From Acanthacorydalis orientalis (lineage: Eukaryota > Arthropoda > Insecta > Megaloptera > Corydalidae): DNA of 64,000 bases. Of the stretch, positions 16,171 through 27,019 are shown piece by piece. Numbering within the stretch: the first letter of the stretch is position 1; each line of letters opens with the position of its first letter. A model generated the notes under the pieces. That model worked only from the letters and a program-made list of their open reading frames with translations. It searched no databases and was not told where the DNA came from. The stretch is taken from contig CM068319.1 in NCBI GenBank assembly GCA_034766995.1, forward strand, positions 23,107,959 through 23,171,958, read 5' to 3'. The position numbers and the translations under genes were made by a program.

Positions 16171-19100
16171 TCTATACTTTTTACAAATTTCATAATATTT
16201 TCACTCTTATTTAAAATAAATTAGTAACAATTGTTCGTTAACAGCGCAAAACAATTACGGTTAATATTTCCTACAATATTCTTCACATATGTGTATATAC
16301 CGAATTATATAAAACGAATGTAAGTATGTCTATAATAAAATAGACGCTAAGAAAACGCCATGCAGTGATAATTCGTGTACAAATACTCACCCTTATCGTT
16401 GTCGTGTTCGTGTTCATCACAGCTGGCACATTCTGGTGTCGAACGTAACTCATCTTCTGAACTAGAAAACGAGCGTTGTTGTTGAGGTTGCGCTTGTTGG
16501 TACGAAGGCTGATAACTTTGCTGATACAACTGCTGCTGTTGTTGGTACATCGGTTGTGATTGTTGTTGATGGTGATGTTTTTTCGTTGATCCACTTCGCT
16601 TGTGTTTCTTATTACTCGTAACCGGTGGCGATGCTTGTACTACAGAGATCGTTGGAGGTGGAGGAGGTTGCATATCCATCGGCTGGTCTTGTTGTTCAAG
16701 AACGTATATGCGCTGACGTGGATGCACGAGATGTGGATGTGTACGCATTAAACCCTCAAGCTCTCCATGATAGTAACGAGGATCATCTTCTAAATATTGT
16801 TGTTTCTGTTGTTGTTGCTGTAACTGCTGCTGTTGGACGGGTACGCGAGTACGTTGCTGACCCGGAGAGACTACATCGACGCCACTGTCACTGGTACTCA
16901 TGCGTCGCGCCGTTGTCGGGGGTTCTTGTTGTGAATACTGACGTCGGAGTACGCTTCCTGAACGTAATAACGGCAAATTTTCTTTTTCGGCAGCACTATG
17001 TGCCCTTTCTAGTTTTGGACGTTTATCGGACGGTGTTGGCAGCATAGTTGTACCGACGCCCATTCCCATACCGCCGAGATGGTGATGATGATGATGATGA
17101 AGATCGTCATCACCGGGTCCGGTTGCCGTCATATCCGCTTCAATACGTCGCATTATTGGATCTCCACTAACCCCCTTGTTAATCCACTGACCTGTTTTAC
17201 TAAGCAATTCCTGTTTTTTGCGGCACAAAATACAAACCCATATCACCTGAAACAAACAAATATGAAAAATATTTAATGTTTTGATGCGAGTGACGAAACA
17301 TAATTTCATAATAATTAGATAAATAATTACAAGTATACTTATCACTTAAATTCTATGACAATATATCATAACAAAAGTAATTAAAATAAAAATAAAAAAG
17401 ATCACATTCTTGTATAATTTTTAACGAAAAATTCCAAAAAAGAATGCATCAAAAATGTATGTTAATATCGTTAGGTTTTCTCGGTGATTACAAACGATTT
17501 TCTTGTACAAAAATCTTTTTACTATCGTAACATGCGACTACAGATACATTTTAATTTTTTGTTGTGTAAATGATTCATATACGAAATGACCATAATATTA
17601 AATAATTGTAATTTTCAATTAATTTAAAAAAGTTTTCTTCTTAATTCGTAATAATTTAGAATAGATTAAAAAGAATTCTATTATTTAGCATAACATTAAT
17701 GTTATAAAATAAGATCATGAATAAAATGCTGCATGCGTGCAAACGAAATAATTCGTAAATAATGAGCATGTAAAGTTTAAAATTTTCTATTTATCTCGTT
17801 CAATATTTTGAGACTAAATTAGTAATAAATCGAAAATATTTTGTTTACAAATAAACAGAAAGTGTATGTAAAGAATTAATTTAAAATTATTTTTATTTCT
17901 TAATCTTAAATATTTTTATTCCAAATAAAACAACAAAAATAACCCAATAACATAATAAGCAGAATAATAGTTAAATGTATTATTCTTAAAGTGTAATTTA
18001 AATTAAAATTTGCTGTTGCAGAATTCATATCCTATCAAAGTATAATACTCGTAGATTATTTTTTTAACATAAAGTGCACGTAATGTACTCAAAAAATATA
18101 TAATCCGATTGTGTTAATACATAAAAGCATATAAAGAAATTAAACAAATACGACAATCTGTAGTCAAATTTAACTTAATTTAATTTCGATATTTCCACGC
18201 TCTGCATTTGACAACACGGAAAATGAATATAAAAGATGGATACACCAACAATAAATCAAATAACTACTATTGTTTAATATGCGGATATAGACTGATAGTT
18301 ATTAAGATAGAATGAGATATACTAGCAACAAACGAAGAAAGATAACAGCGACTTGAGCGTTTTTGATGATAGGAGAAATGCGATTTCCATATTATTATCC
18401 GTGGTGTCTGGAGCCAAGAAATACGACGGGTTGAAATAAGTCAATGACTGGTGTTGCGTTGTTGGTTGTGCTGCGTCGAATTGGCGTCATTCGAAAGCGT
18501 TAACTACTTATGCTGACATACCAAACTGACGCTATGTAGGTCAATCTCAATAGTGGACCACTTAATTTATCCCGAAAGTCGCATTAAACAATTCGATCAT
18601 AAAATGTACAACAGCAACAATATGAAAAATTTATCAAAAAAAATTTTTAATCAGAGTGAAATTATTTTCACCGATCAACTAATTTGTAATAATATGGCTT
18701 AATTATACAAACAGAACCGATCAGATAAAATTAATAATTTTATATTTCTTATGCCTAAATTATATCAAATTTATTATTATATCTAATACTGTTTATAATT
18801 TTCATAAAATATTTTGAGTACATTTGTGACATTTAAATTATACGTGAGCGAAAAATAAAAGTAAGCCTAAAGTATATAAAAAAATCAGTAAAATCCATAA
18901 AAATTGGAAGAAAAATTGTATAACTCATCGATTATACATTAAATAATTGATTTATTTAAAAACAAAATAAAGTAATATTTGCAAACAAATAAATACTACA
19001 AATTATTTTTCGAACTCAGTATAATTCAATATTACAATTTAAAAGGGAATTTCCTTAAAAACTTCTTGCACATTATATATTGTATTCCCAACAAACGTTT

Positions 19101-19193
19101 TACTTTAATCATAATAAATATAAATAATCATAACAAATATTTAATCAAAATAATAAAATAAAATAGACATAAGTAAAAAAATTAGTCTCTCTA

Positions 19194-19268
<75 letters not shown>

Positions 19269-19855
19269 AGACACCCTCAACATATTATCATGAAATAATA
19301 TTCTATTATTTACAGATTAAATAGTAAAAAAAAACCGAAGAAAGTCTTTTTTTGGTGCAATATGAAAGTATTGAAATAATTAATTCACTGGATTATCTTA
19401 AATATTATTTATTTTCCATCTACGATATTGCAGATATCGCATATTGTTGGCTTACATCTCTTGGCATAGATCTCTGACAATCAAAAAACGCCAATATGAC
19501 TCAACTGCGGAAAACGATGCATGAGAAAAAATAATATATAGTTTTCAAGTCACTGTGACACAGCAACATTGAGTACTTACTAAAAGCGAGTTCGAAAACT
19601 TGGCAATGAACTATATGGTTATCAGTTTTTGCCTCTACATTCACATAATAAGGATAATATATTATTCTCTTAGCATCTAGCTTTTATGTATTCTTTACCG
19701 TTCAATGGATTTATTCACTTTTCCATTCGTTTCAACTTATAAAAGAAAGTAATTGTTAGTAATTTTCATAACAAAATATCATATATTCTCTAAAACAGAA
19801 TTTTTGAAAATTGAACTAGCCATTATGCAAAAATATTTAGAAACAAATATAGTCA

Positions 19856-19902
<47 letters not shown>

Positions 19903-20880
19903 CATATATAATAATAATTCAAACTTGTACAAACCAAAAATAAAGAAAATATAAATTTAATAATAAATACACGAATCTATCATTTGGTAAAATTCTATTT
20001 TTAATAAAACAAACAAAAAAAAATATTTTTTTATATCCATTACGTTCTTTAATGCTCTTATTTATTAAAATACGATAATACTTCATTTTAATAAAATTTT
20101 AAAAACAATAATTTTACCTCAAAAACTATAAGTATTCTTAAAAAATACAAATATTTCAGTGGATGTTTTTTTTAATTGTACTCAAACAATTTTGAAACTT
20201 GACAATTACATTTATATACCTAACTATAAACTGATAAAGTGTAAACTGAATAAAAATAAAAACTGAATTAGTATTGTAATTTAAGATCTAACATTTTAAC
20301 AGTTTCGGTTTTCAATCTAACTCATGTATAAATTTATTAAAATATATACAGTATTTCCCCTCTTCTAAGAAATTCGCAAAGAATACGATATAAAATTTTA
20401 GAAATATTTCTTGCCATAACGTATAAAAACATATTATCTATTTAACATGAAATGAATGACAACCTCAGCAAAATATATGCAAAATAAACAATATTAGTAA
20501 ATAAATCATTTACATTCATAAAAACCGTTTTAACTGTAACAATAAACGGACCTCTAAAAATGTAAATTCGACCCACCCAGTGATATTTTCTTTGTAGAAA
20601 TATGCTTTAATTTTTCTTAATTATTTTAATAATTAATTTCTTTCTTTTTCTTAATTTTTACTCAACTTAATAAAACCCTGATTTCTAGATGGAACTCAAC
20701 AAAAATTTTTGACAGAGACAATAAATATAAAAAGGCTCTGAAGGAGATCGATAAAAAGATTCAATAAGGTTATATAAAACAGGACTAGAAATGCAAAAAA
20801 GAGGTATTAAACAGTTCAAATTTCAAGAAATTAGAAGTTTTTTGTCAGTAGTGGACCGTTAAAGGATAAATAATACATAC

Positions 20881-20911
<31 letters not shown>

Positions 20912-21279
20912 GAAAGAGAGAGAGAGAGAGAAACAAGATTAGGTTAAAACAATAAATAGTTATGAAATTACAAATACCAACACCTATATTATAAAATCAT
21001 CTTACTTTTTATAAAAAAAAATTGTGAATTCAAGAACAATCTAATCATAACTGAACTAGAATTAGGAAAAATCTCGAAGGCGTTATAGTGCAATATACAT
21101 ATAATACACAGTCGACCAGAACGTTATCTTACTAATTGAATTATTTATTATACACTTGGTTTTTTACCTTAAATTTCGTTTTGGATTAATTATGATATAA
21201 ATAGAAAAACCTTTCGTCTCCTAACTTTTAGAATCCATTGCTAAATAAAAACATCTATCTATCTATTTATCTATCTATC

Positions 21280-21335
<56 letters not shown>

Positions 21336-21892
21336 GTGTGATTTGTAGGATTAAAAAAGAATTCATTTTTGAAAAATTTTACACTTGTTTAAAAAATAAT
21401 TTAACTATATTCCTATTTCTGATTCACATAAATTAATATTCCGTTTATCAATTTTATCGTGTCTATTGCTCTTTGTCGATTAACTCATATCTAAAAGAAA
21501 TATTTTAATATTTGTAATTAAATAATTATGAAGCTTTTTGCCGCAAAAAATTAATACAAAAATTATATTTTCAAAATTTTATAAAATAGATGCAAGTGCC
21601 ACTATATTCCAAAATTTCTAAAATTTCCAGAAATATTTTTAATACTCAAAAGTGTCATACATGGTCTAAAAAATTAAATCTATGCATATTTACCTTAAAA
21701 ATGAACAAAGAACTAAAAGACTAACTAAAATATAAAAAAAGCATCTGTTGTAATTGAAACTAATCAAATTCAACAAATAAATTACCCGATTTACAAAACA
21801 CATAAAAAGTTACTAAAAATAGAAGATATAGAGATGTTAAAGATTATAAATAATAAAACATTAATTCTTTTGTTAAAAAAATCCATATATTC

Positions 21893-21939
<47 letters not shown>

Positions 21940-22609
21940 ATATAAATTAACATTAATAAAAAAAACAAAAAGGATGTTTAGATATGCATAAAATTATGAA
22001 ATGTCATTCAAGAGAAATAAAAAGACTAAATTATTTGAGAGGAATATCTAGCAAAGTGTTTCTACTAGAAGTATTATGTCGATAACGATAAATATATTTC
22101 ACGAAATATTTTCATAAAGAATTTTATAGACTGAAACTGATACATATTATGTGGCAATGGCAACAACAATAGTCATGTTAGCGTATTTAGATATTTGGCA
22201 ACATATTCTCATATCCATAAATTCTCTTTTCATGCAAGATACTATTCTACAGCATGTGTTATAAACAATGAATTTAGAGTATAACCAGAAACTTTTTTTC
22301 TTTTTTGGCAGAGAAAACATAATGCGCCATTTAAGTTTTTCGCGATTGGCGCAACCAATTGCGAACGAGTATTTTTTAATACTCGTTATAACGATATACG
22401 CCAACTATGATCCATTAGAAACAACGTAAGATGGTTCGCATAGACTTGACAAGAACATTTCACTCAAGTTCACTCTAAACTAAAAGTCAGTAAATTTGAC
22501 AATGATAAATAATTAATTGTGTAGTCTATATATTGTGCTAACATTCTTAAATATAAATGCATCTTATTAACAAAAATTTTAAATGTACATCAGAACTTTA
22601 CAATTTCAG

Positions 22610-22667
<58 letters not shown>

Positions 22668-23656
22668 GTGTATGTTTAATTGTGTATATATGTGTAAACA
22701 CATACAAAAAATATAAATTTTAAATATAAAAAATTTTTATAATGACTAGCATATTAAATTCGATTGCTGATTAAAAGAATTTAAAAGAACATATCTGTGT
22801 ACATACGTATGGGTATATAAAATAATATATTTACAATACTTTAATACGAATAGATCCAACAATTTCTAACTTAAAGTAATAAATAAAATATTTTACAAAA
22901 CATTAGTTTTATTAGTTTGGTTCAAAACTCTTAAGAGACTTGTATTAAATTATAAATCAAATAAAATTAACAAATTAAACTATAAAAAATAAGAAATTAT
23001 TTTATAATATATTAATCTTGTTTTAGAATATATCGTATAAATTTTGGCAGTATTTTATTTCAATATAAAAACGCTGTATCCTGAGTAGAATACCCGATTT
23101 TCATACATAAATATTTATGAAATTAATCGTTAACAATTGTTTTTGATATTATTGAAAAAAAAACTAATTTACACTAAAATTAAAACGCTTAATCTCTTCT
23201 ACATAAGAGTATTTGAAACCTGATAATATAATAAAACATTTGGTGCAAGCTTCACTTCGAAATCGTATAGAATTTAAAAGTAAAAATGATTTAGAAAATG
23301 TTTTCGAGTATCTTAAATTTATTACTAGATAAGTGCGGCAGAATTATTTATATACGGATAACTTTTTGTATACGAAATTACACGTGTTTCGTCGTCAACT
23401 AACAAAAGATGGTTTTAAAAAATTGAATATTTCTAAGAATACCACACAATACATAAAAATGTCTTTTTCATTACTAAATTTTATTACATATAGTCGTATA
23501 TTTTATAATAAACAGAATATGAAATACACCAGTAAATAACAATTATTAAAAAAATGTGTCATATCATTATTTTGTGAAAAAACTTTATAACTATTGGGAA
23601 TTTGTTCCTCATAAAAAATATAAATTAAGTCAAACATATACATAGATACTTGTGTG

Positions 23657-23694
<38 letters not shown>

Positions 23695-24983
23695 AACAAA
23701 GAGTACTCAAAAATTAAATAAACAGTTAATAGATATTGATGCTGTATAACTATTTATATCTATATTAAATTAACTTAAAAAATAATAAAATTGTAAGTTA
23801 TATAGTTCATTCATACAATAAAATTATACAGATTTTAATTATTATATATTTAACATAATATATATATATATATATATATATCTACTTATTTGAAAATTTT
23901 TTATTTATTTATTGACTGCAAACATATTTGATAAAATTGAACTTAAAATATTATTCAATTAAGAACTTTGGTATAAAAACTATATTTTCATTGGGATTAT
24001 TTCTTTTCTTTTTCAAATCATAAGCAAAAAATTAACACACATACATACACACACACATATATATATGTGTGTGTGTGTGTGTGCGTGCGTGTGTGTGTTT
24101 GTATGTATAAATGAAATTAGGTACAAATATTAAAAATCTTTTCAAAATAGCCATAAAAAATAATTTAATAATAATCATTTGAAGATAAATAGCCACCATG
24201 ATTTTAAATAATATTCATATTCATACATTTAAACGTATAATTTTAAACAATCAAATCACAAACAACTTATTGAGGAAAAGTAGCTAATGAAAATAATAAT
24301 AAAAAAAAAATACCTTGTTAGAACGTAGAGTCACTTTTCCACCGCAACGTGCACAGCATCGGATGTTACAATAATTGCACATATGTCCAATACCATCTGC
24401 GAATTTCGTCTTCAAGCAGATATGACATGTGGCATCTAATTCGACGCCTGCTTTCTTTTGTTGTTCGGATCTTTGACGAATTGTATCTTCAAGCACTTGG
24501 ACCTCATCTTGTTTGCGTCTGCAGATAAAAACCAAAACAGAATTTAATTTGTTCAACCTAGATTGACAATAATTTTTTAAATATTTTCATTCTGATTGTC
24601 CAGTAACAAAAACATTCTAAATATTATGAATATTAAAAGCATTTAAAAAGAATTAAATTTCTATAAATAATTACAATATTTATACCGTACATCTTCTTAA
24701 TCATAATTCTAATTTTATTATTCTGATCACTATTATAAATAAATTGATAGTATTATTTCCAATTACTACTTACAGAAAAATCAGTATTACTATTATGTGT
24801 ATATATTATATGTGTATGTGTGTATATATTATGTGTATATATTATATAATTATATGCGTATATATTATAATACAATACATTTTTAACTAAAATAAAATTA
24901 CGTTAACCAAAATGAAAAAAAAATAAAATTAAGAGAAATATACTTATATATTTATTCATTTAAAGCAAAAAATAATTATTCAT

Positions 24984-25029
<46 letters not shown>

Positions 25030-27019
25030 CGCATAGATCAAATTCCTTTAAAATGGACTTTTAAAAATATAACAAAAACATACTATAATCAATTGGTTAA
25101 CGAAACAAATTGACTTTCAACAAAATATCAATGATTATTGATCAATGTCATGAAATTAATCCAGTATTTATGTTGCACGTCGTCCGTAAGAAATTCACTC
25201 AATGTTCTAAAAGAATTTATTGTAAAATCACTGAAAAACTTTTCAAATTTCATAAAACCTTTCCAGGAATACAGTCGAACTCGATTAGAGCGAACAACGC
25301 GCAATCGACTATACTTCCACATTCTAACAGTTATTCGTTATATACACAGCAGGTTATGTAAATTCAACCTAAATAAGATCTTTTCTATATAAGTCCTAAT
25401 AATCGTAAATTATGCGATTCCCGTATTAACTGACAAATAAATGAAAATATTAAATAAATATATCTAAAAACAATATAAATATATTCATTACTTAATTTAA
25501 CATAAAAATACATTTTAAATATTAATTAATACAAAATATTTATTAAAATAATAAAAATACAAAAAATAAATAAACAATTTTATATTTTGAAATGTAAGCG
25601 ACAATTATCTACTTGTTCTGAAAATTAAGTTTTCCGCCAAATAGTAAAATAATTGAGTTTCTCAAAAAGACCAATCTTTTCGATATATATGTAAAACAAG
25701 CTCATCATAAAAATATTTTTTCCAGAAAATTGTATAAACAAAAATTTATGTAATCGAATGCATTTTTCTCACTATACCCATGAATTCATTATATCTGTTT
25801 ACAGCAATACTGAATTCGATTGTATACATATACAGACAATAATATATATATAACTTTCACTATTACATTTTTTGCTCTGTTAAAATTTGTTATTTCTAAT
25901 ATTGTTGATATATAGAAATAACTTTATAACCAAAAAATCATTGCAATAATATGTATTTACGAATTAAACCTCATGATAGGCGATACCATATATTAAAAAA
26001 AAATATGCAAATGTAGTCACCAAATAATAAATATATCAATTCGAATCTGATTTAAAAAGCAACGCTTATTGAAAAATAAATAAATAAAAATAATAATTCA
26101 AACTTTCGTTAATATTTCAGTCAGTGCAATTTTAATTTTTGTACATTATAATCAGTATTAAAAGGTATTTTTTTTAAAAAACGTATAGTAATGAAAAATA
26201 TCAATTTCGAAATCTAAAATGACCACTTATCAATGAAGTCAGAAAAAATCAATGATGTAATATACAACGTTAAGAATACAACAACCATATATAAAATACT
26301 GTGATAGAAAAACAAAAAACGTTAAAAATATCAGAAATCAAAAATTAAATATCAGAAACAGAATAAAACAAACATATTTCGAACAATAAAAAAAAATCTA
26401 TGTAGTTGGCATATAATTGCCATATGGTATTATATATCACAAACAAATGACTTACAGAATATAAAAATAATATTTTAATTGTATATTAAATTTTCAACTT
26501 CATTATTGTTACTAATAAAAAAAAACTTCCATAAATTTTAATTAATAATCTATAGATTACTTGTTAAAATATAATTTAATTATAAAAAATTATTCAAGAA
26601 AATTTATTTATCATAAACTAATTTACAAATAAATGAATGTACATATATATATATATATATATATATTACACATACGTACATATGTGTGTATGCATATTTA
26701 TACATATGTTAAAAATTCTACTCAAATATTAAAACTATAATACCGCGATAAAATAATAGTAAAGCAAAAACCGCAATCATATTTTCTAAATAAATTAGAA
26801 TTTAAATACATCCTCCAAAATTTGTATAGAAAAAAAGAAAGAAAATAAAAAAATTGGGTTCAAATAATTATCAGAAAGAATCAATACAATTTTAAAATAA
26901 AAAAGTAACCTCATAATCTCCTGCTCTCGCTCCTCCTCCTGTTTCTGCCTCATCATCACTGATTCGATGATGGCTCGTTCCTCAGGAGTGAGGTGAGACA
27001 GGTCAGGCAAGTCTGCCAT
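664..27019 (-). CDS. Rim: Rim, Rab3-interacting active-zone scaffold (5' nine exons, 3' end outside window)
   Basis: RIM proteins tether synaptic vesicles and calcium channels at the presynaptic active zone by binding Rab3, Munc13, RIM-BP and channel subunits. Exons, in transcription order: 26910-27019, 24314-24518, 16391-17246, 6782-7053, 3627-3846, 2920-3084, 1769-2595, 930-1305, 664-865. All joins are in phase with GT-AG sites and give about 1077 residues before the window ends. Visible domains: an N-terminal Rab-binding helix, an eight-cysteine zinc finger (C68, C71, C84, C87, C92, C95, C110, C113), a Gln/His-rich linker, a PDZ domain (about 482-598), a C2A domain (about 648-772) and the RIM-BP SH3 ligand RQLPQVP (966-972). 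The C2B domain expected of the family is missing because the gene continues to the left of base 1. Start chosen at 27019 because MADLPDLSHLTPEER matches the family N-terminus. The family identity is certain; alternative exons may be missed. Confidence 0.96.
930..1305 (-). CDS. Rim: Rim coding exon 8 (RIM-BP-binding motif)
   Basis: The acceptor TTTCAG|TCAAA joins exon 7 in phase 0. The exon encodes an SRSRSKSPRR stretch and then KKRQLPQVP, the RxxPxxP ligand by which RIM recruits RIM-BP and through it calcium channels. It ends with a basic helix (LEERARMMKQRMKQVQTYR) and donor GGGAG|GTGAAG. Confidence 0.93.
1769..2595 (-). CDS. Rim: Rim coding exon 7 (C2A domain)
   Basis: The 827-bp exon opens DMYDKPSVMVTSPGSPD and contains the full C2A domain, with NPYAKVFLLPDRSDKSKRRT and the WNQTFVY strand as landmarks. 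A Ser/Asp-rich segment with SDSDTTSECELDCDGE follows. The acceptor is TCGTAG|ACATG and the donor AAAA|GTACGT. RIM C2A domains generally do not bind calcium; the poorly conserved aspartates here agree with that. Confidence 0.95.
2920..3084 (-). CDS. Rim: Rim coding exon 6 (PDZ, last part)
   Basis: The exon starts with DEVIEWNGRPLQGKSFQEVY and ends the PDZ domain at VELIVSRQ, followed by a short basic tail. The acceptor is TTATAG|GTGAT and the donor AAAG|GTATCC. The tail after the PDZ (LLPRRTPQTGWRQHK) is short, so an optional exon between this and exon 7 is possible. Confidence 0.92.
3627..3846 (-). CDS. Rim: Rim coding exon 5 (PDZ, first part)
   Basis: The exon begins HPVSWQVSADGNRMIGHMIL and ends in QLRPG, the first two thirds of the RIM PDZ domain including the peptide-binding loop and GLKVVGGKL strand. 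The acceptor is TTGTAG|CATCC and the donor CCAG|GTCAGT; the final Gly codon is split with exon 6. In the family this PDZ binds calcium-channel C-termini and ELKS/CAST. Confidence 0.95.
6782..7053 (-). CDS. Rim: Rim coding exon 4 (Ser-rich linker before PDZ)
   Basis: This 272-bp exon follows acceptor GCCAG|GGATG and ends AAG|GTAGC. It encodes KKTVRFDG followed by SQDSQTKDSGIDTSSTFTSS, a conserved insect RIM linker ahead of the PDZ domain. It completes the split Gly codon from exon 3 and ends in phase 0, matching the PDZ exon. Possible phosphorylation sites are numerous but unproven. Confidence 0.92.
7141..7210. repeat. GC-rich inverted repeat near the Rim exon 4 acceptor
   Basis: CTCGTAGCG at 7169-7177 is the exact reverse complement of CGCTACGAG at 7189-7197, leaving an 11-nt loop. 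It sits about 115 bases into the intron, upstream of exon 4 on the minus strand, in a locally CpG-containing patch. It could fold in the pre-mRNA and affect exon 4 use; that is inference. Confidence 0.6.
11159..11220. repeat. (TA)n microsatellite in Rim intron 3
   Basis: About 62 bases of uninterrupted TA repeat. Confidence 0.95.
12640..12880. promoter_or_regulatory. CpG-rich island with CRE and E-box inside Rim intron 3
   Basis: Amid AT-rich intron, this stretch has many CpG dinucleotides, a palindromic CRE (TGACGTCA, 12796-12803) and a CACGTG E-box (12740-12745). It may be an internal promoter for a shorter Rim transcript or a neuronal enhancer. An 84-codon minus-strand open frame through it resembles no protein I know. 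Confidence 0.4.
13243..13296. repeat. (TA)n microsatellite in Rim intron 3
   Basis: About 54 bases of pure TA repeat. Confidence 0.95.
14914..14982. repeat. (TA)n microsatellite in Rim intron 3
   Basis: About 69 bases of pure TA repeat, among the longest uninterrupted arrays in the window. Confidence 0.95.
15896..16168. repeat. Two (TA)n arrays near Rim exon 3
   Basis: Pure TA runs at about 15896-15950 and 16113-16168 flank 160 bases of ordinary intron, ending about 220 bases downstream of exon 3 in transcript sense. Confidence 0.9.
16391..17246 (-). CDS. Rim: Rim coding exon 3 (end of zinc finger and Gln/His-rich linker)
   Basis: This 856-bp exon opens with VIWVCILCRKKQELL, giving the last zinc-finger cysteine pair (C110, C113). 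It then encodes a disordered linker with a run of seven His, several Gln runs of up to five, a Pro run and many Ser residues. The acceptor is TTTCAG|GTG and the donor AAGG|GTGAG. It is distinctly more GC-rich than the flanking introns. The repetitive codons make it a likely site of length variation between individuals. Confidence 0.94.
18340..18600. promoter_or_regulatory. CpG-containing patch in Rim intron 2
   Basis: About 250 bases here have near-balanced composition and several CpGs (for example TGCGTCGAATTGGCGTCATT), unlike the surrounding intron. No start codon with a sensible reading frame follows. A regulatory element or an untranslated first exon of an alternative transcript is possible. 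Confidence 0.25.
19188..19268. repeat. Compound (CT)n(TA)n microsatellite
   Basis: A CT tract runs into two TA tracts separated by a short interruption. Confidence 0.9.
21254..21331. repeat. Compound (CTAT)n(TA)n microsatellite
   Basis: About seven imperfect CTAT units precede a TA array, the only clear tetranucleotide tract in the window. Confidence 0.9.
22611..22664. repeat. (TA)n microsatellite in Rim intron 2
   Basis: About 54 bases of pure TA repeat. Confidence 0.95.
24035..24108. repeat. Self-complementary (CA)n(TA)n(TG)n microsatellite
   Basis: CA repeats pass through a short TA centre (about 24056-24066) into TG repeats, so the two halves are reverse complements and form a hairpin. 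It lies about 200 bases downstream of Rim exon 2 in transcript sense. Confidence 0.9.
24314..24518 (-). CDS. Rim: Rim coding exon 2 (zinc finger, first six cysteines)
   Basis: The acceptor CTGCAG|ACGC joins exon 1 in phase 2 and the donor is AACAAG|GTA. The exon finishes the Rab-binding helix and carries cysteines 68, 71, 84, 87, 92 and 95 of the FYVE-like zinc finger. It ends on TLRSNK, the family's conserved junction; exon 3 supplies the last cysteine pair. Confidence 0.95.
24519..26909 (-). other. Rim intron 1 (2.4 kb)
   Basis: AT-rich intron with a TA array at about 24985-25028 and a shorter one at 26644-26667. It contains the CG-richer 25272-25345 segment discussed as a possible transposon end. 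No coding exon was seen. Confidence 0.6.
25272..25295. mobile_element. Possible pogo/Tigger-like transposon end (solitary)
   Basis: The 24-base segment starts CAGTCGAACTCGATTAGAG, resembling the CAGT-GAACCTCGAT-type terminal repeats of pogo/Tigger elements, and is followed by CG-rich sequence to about 25345. I could not find the opposite end within the next 2 kb, so this would be a remnant. Confidence 0.25.
26910..27019 (-). CDS. Rim: Rim coding exon 1 (start codon, Rab-binding helix)
   Basis: This exon encodes 36 residues plus two bases, beginning MADLPDLSHLTPEERAII and ending in a Glu/Arg/Gln-rich helix. The donor reads ATGAG|GTTAC on the minus strand. The helix continues into exon 2 and is the Rab3-contacting part of the family. 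If the exon is not spliced, reading continues into a Phe-rich intron tail with no similarity to RIM. Confidence 0.93.

Larger units (their letters stand above)
7054..16390 (-). other. Rim intron 3 (9.3 kb)
   Basis: The intron between the Gln-rich linker exon and exon 4 is mostly AT-rich with many TA arrays. Exceptions are a GC-rich hairpin region near 7141-7210, an ATT/ATC trinucleotide tract at about 7226-7285 and the CpG-rich island at 12640-12880, listed separately. No coding exon is apparent. Confidence 0.65.
17247..24313 (-). other. Rim intron 2 (7.1 kb)
   Basis: This intron splits the zinc finger between its third and fourth cysteine pairs. It is AT-rich with TA, CT/TA, CTAT and palindromic CA/TA/TG microsatellites. 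Less AT-rich patches lie at about 18340-18600, 19420-19720 and 22140-22470. No exon with good splice sites was found. Confidence 0.6.

Noticed and set aside
16625..17047. 140-codon plus-strand frame over the Rim linker exon
   Set aside because: It is antisense to a well-supported exon; the Val/Ala/Arg richness mirrors the Gln/His codons of the true strand.
22147..22404. 85-codon minus-strand frame in Rim intron 2
   Set aside because: No recognisable domain, no matching splice sites and composition typical of chance.
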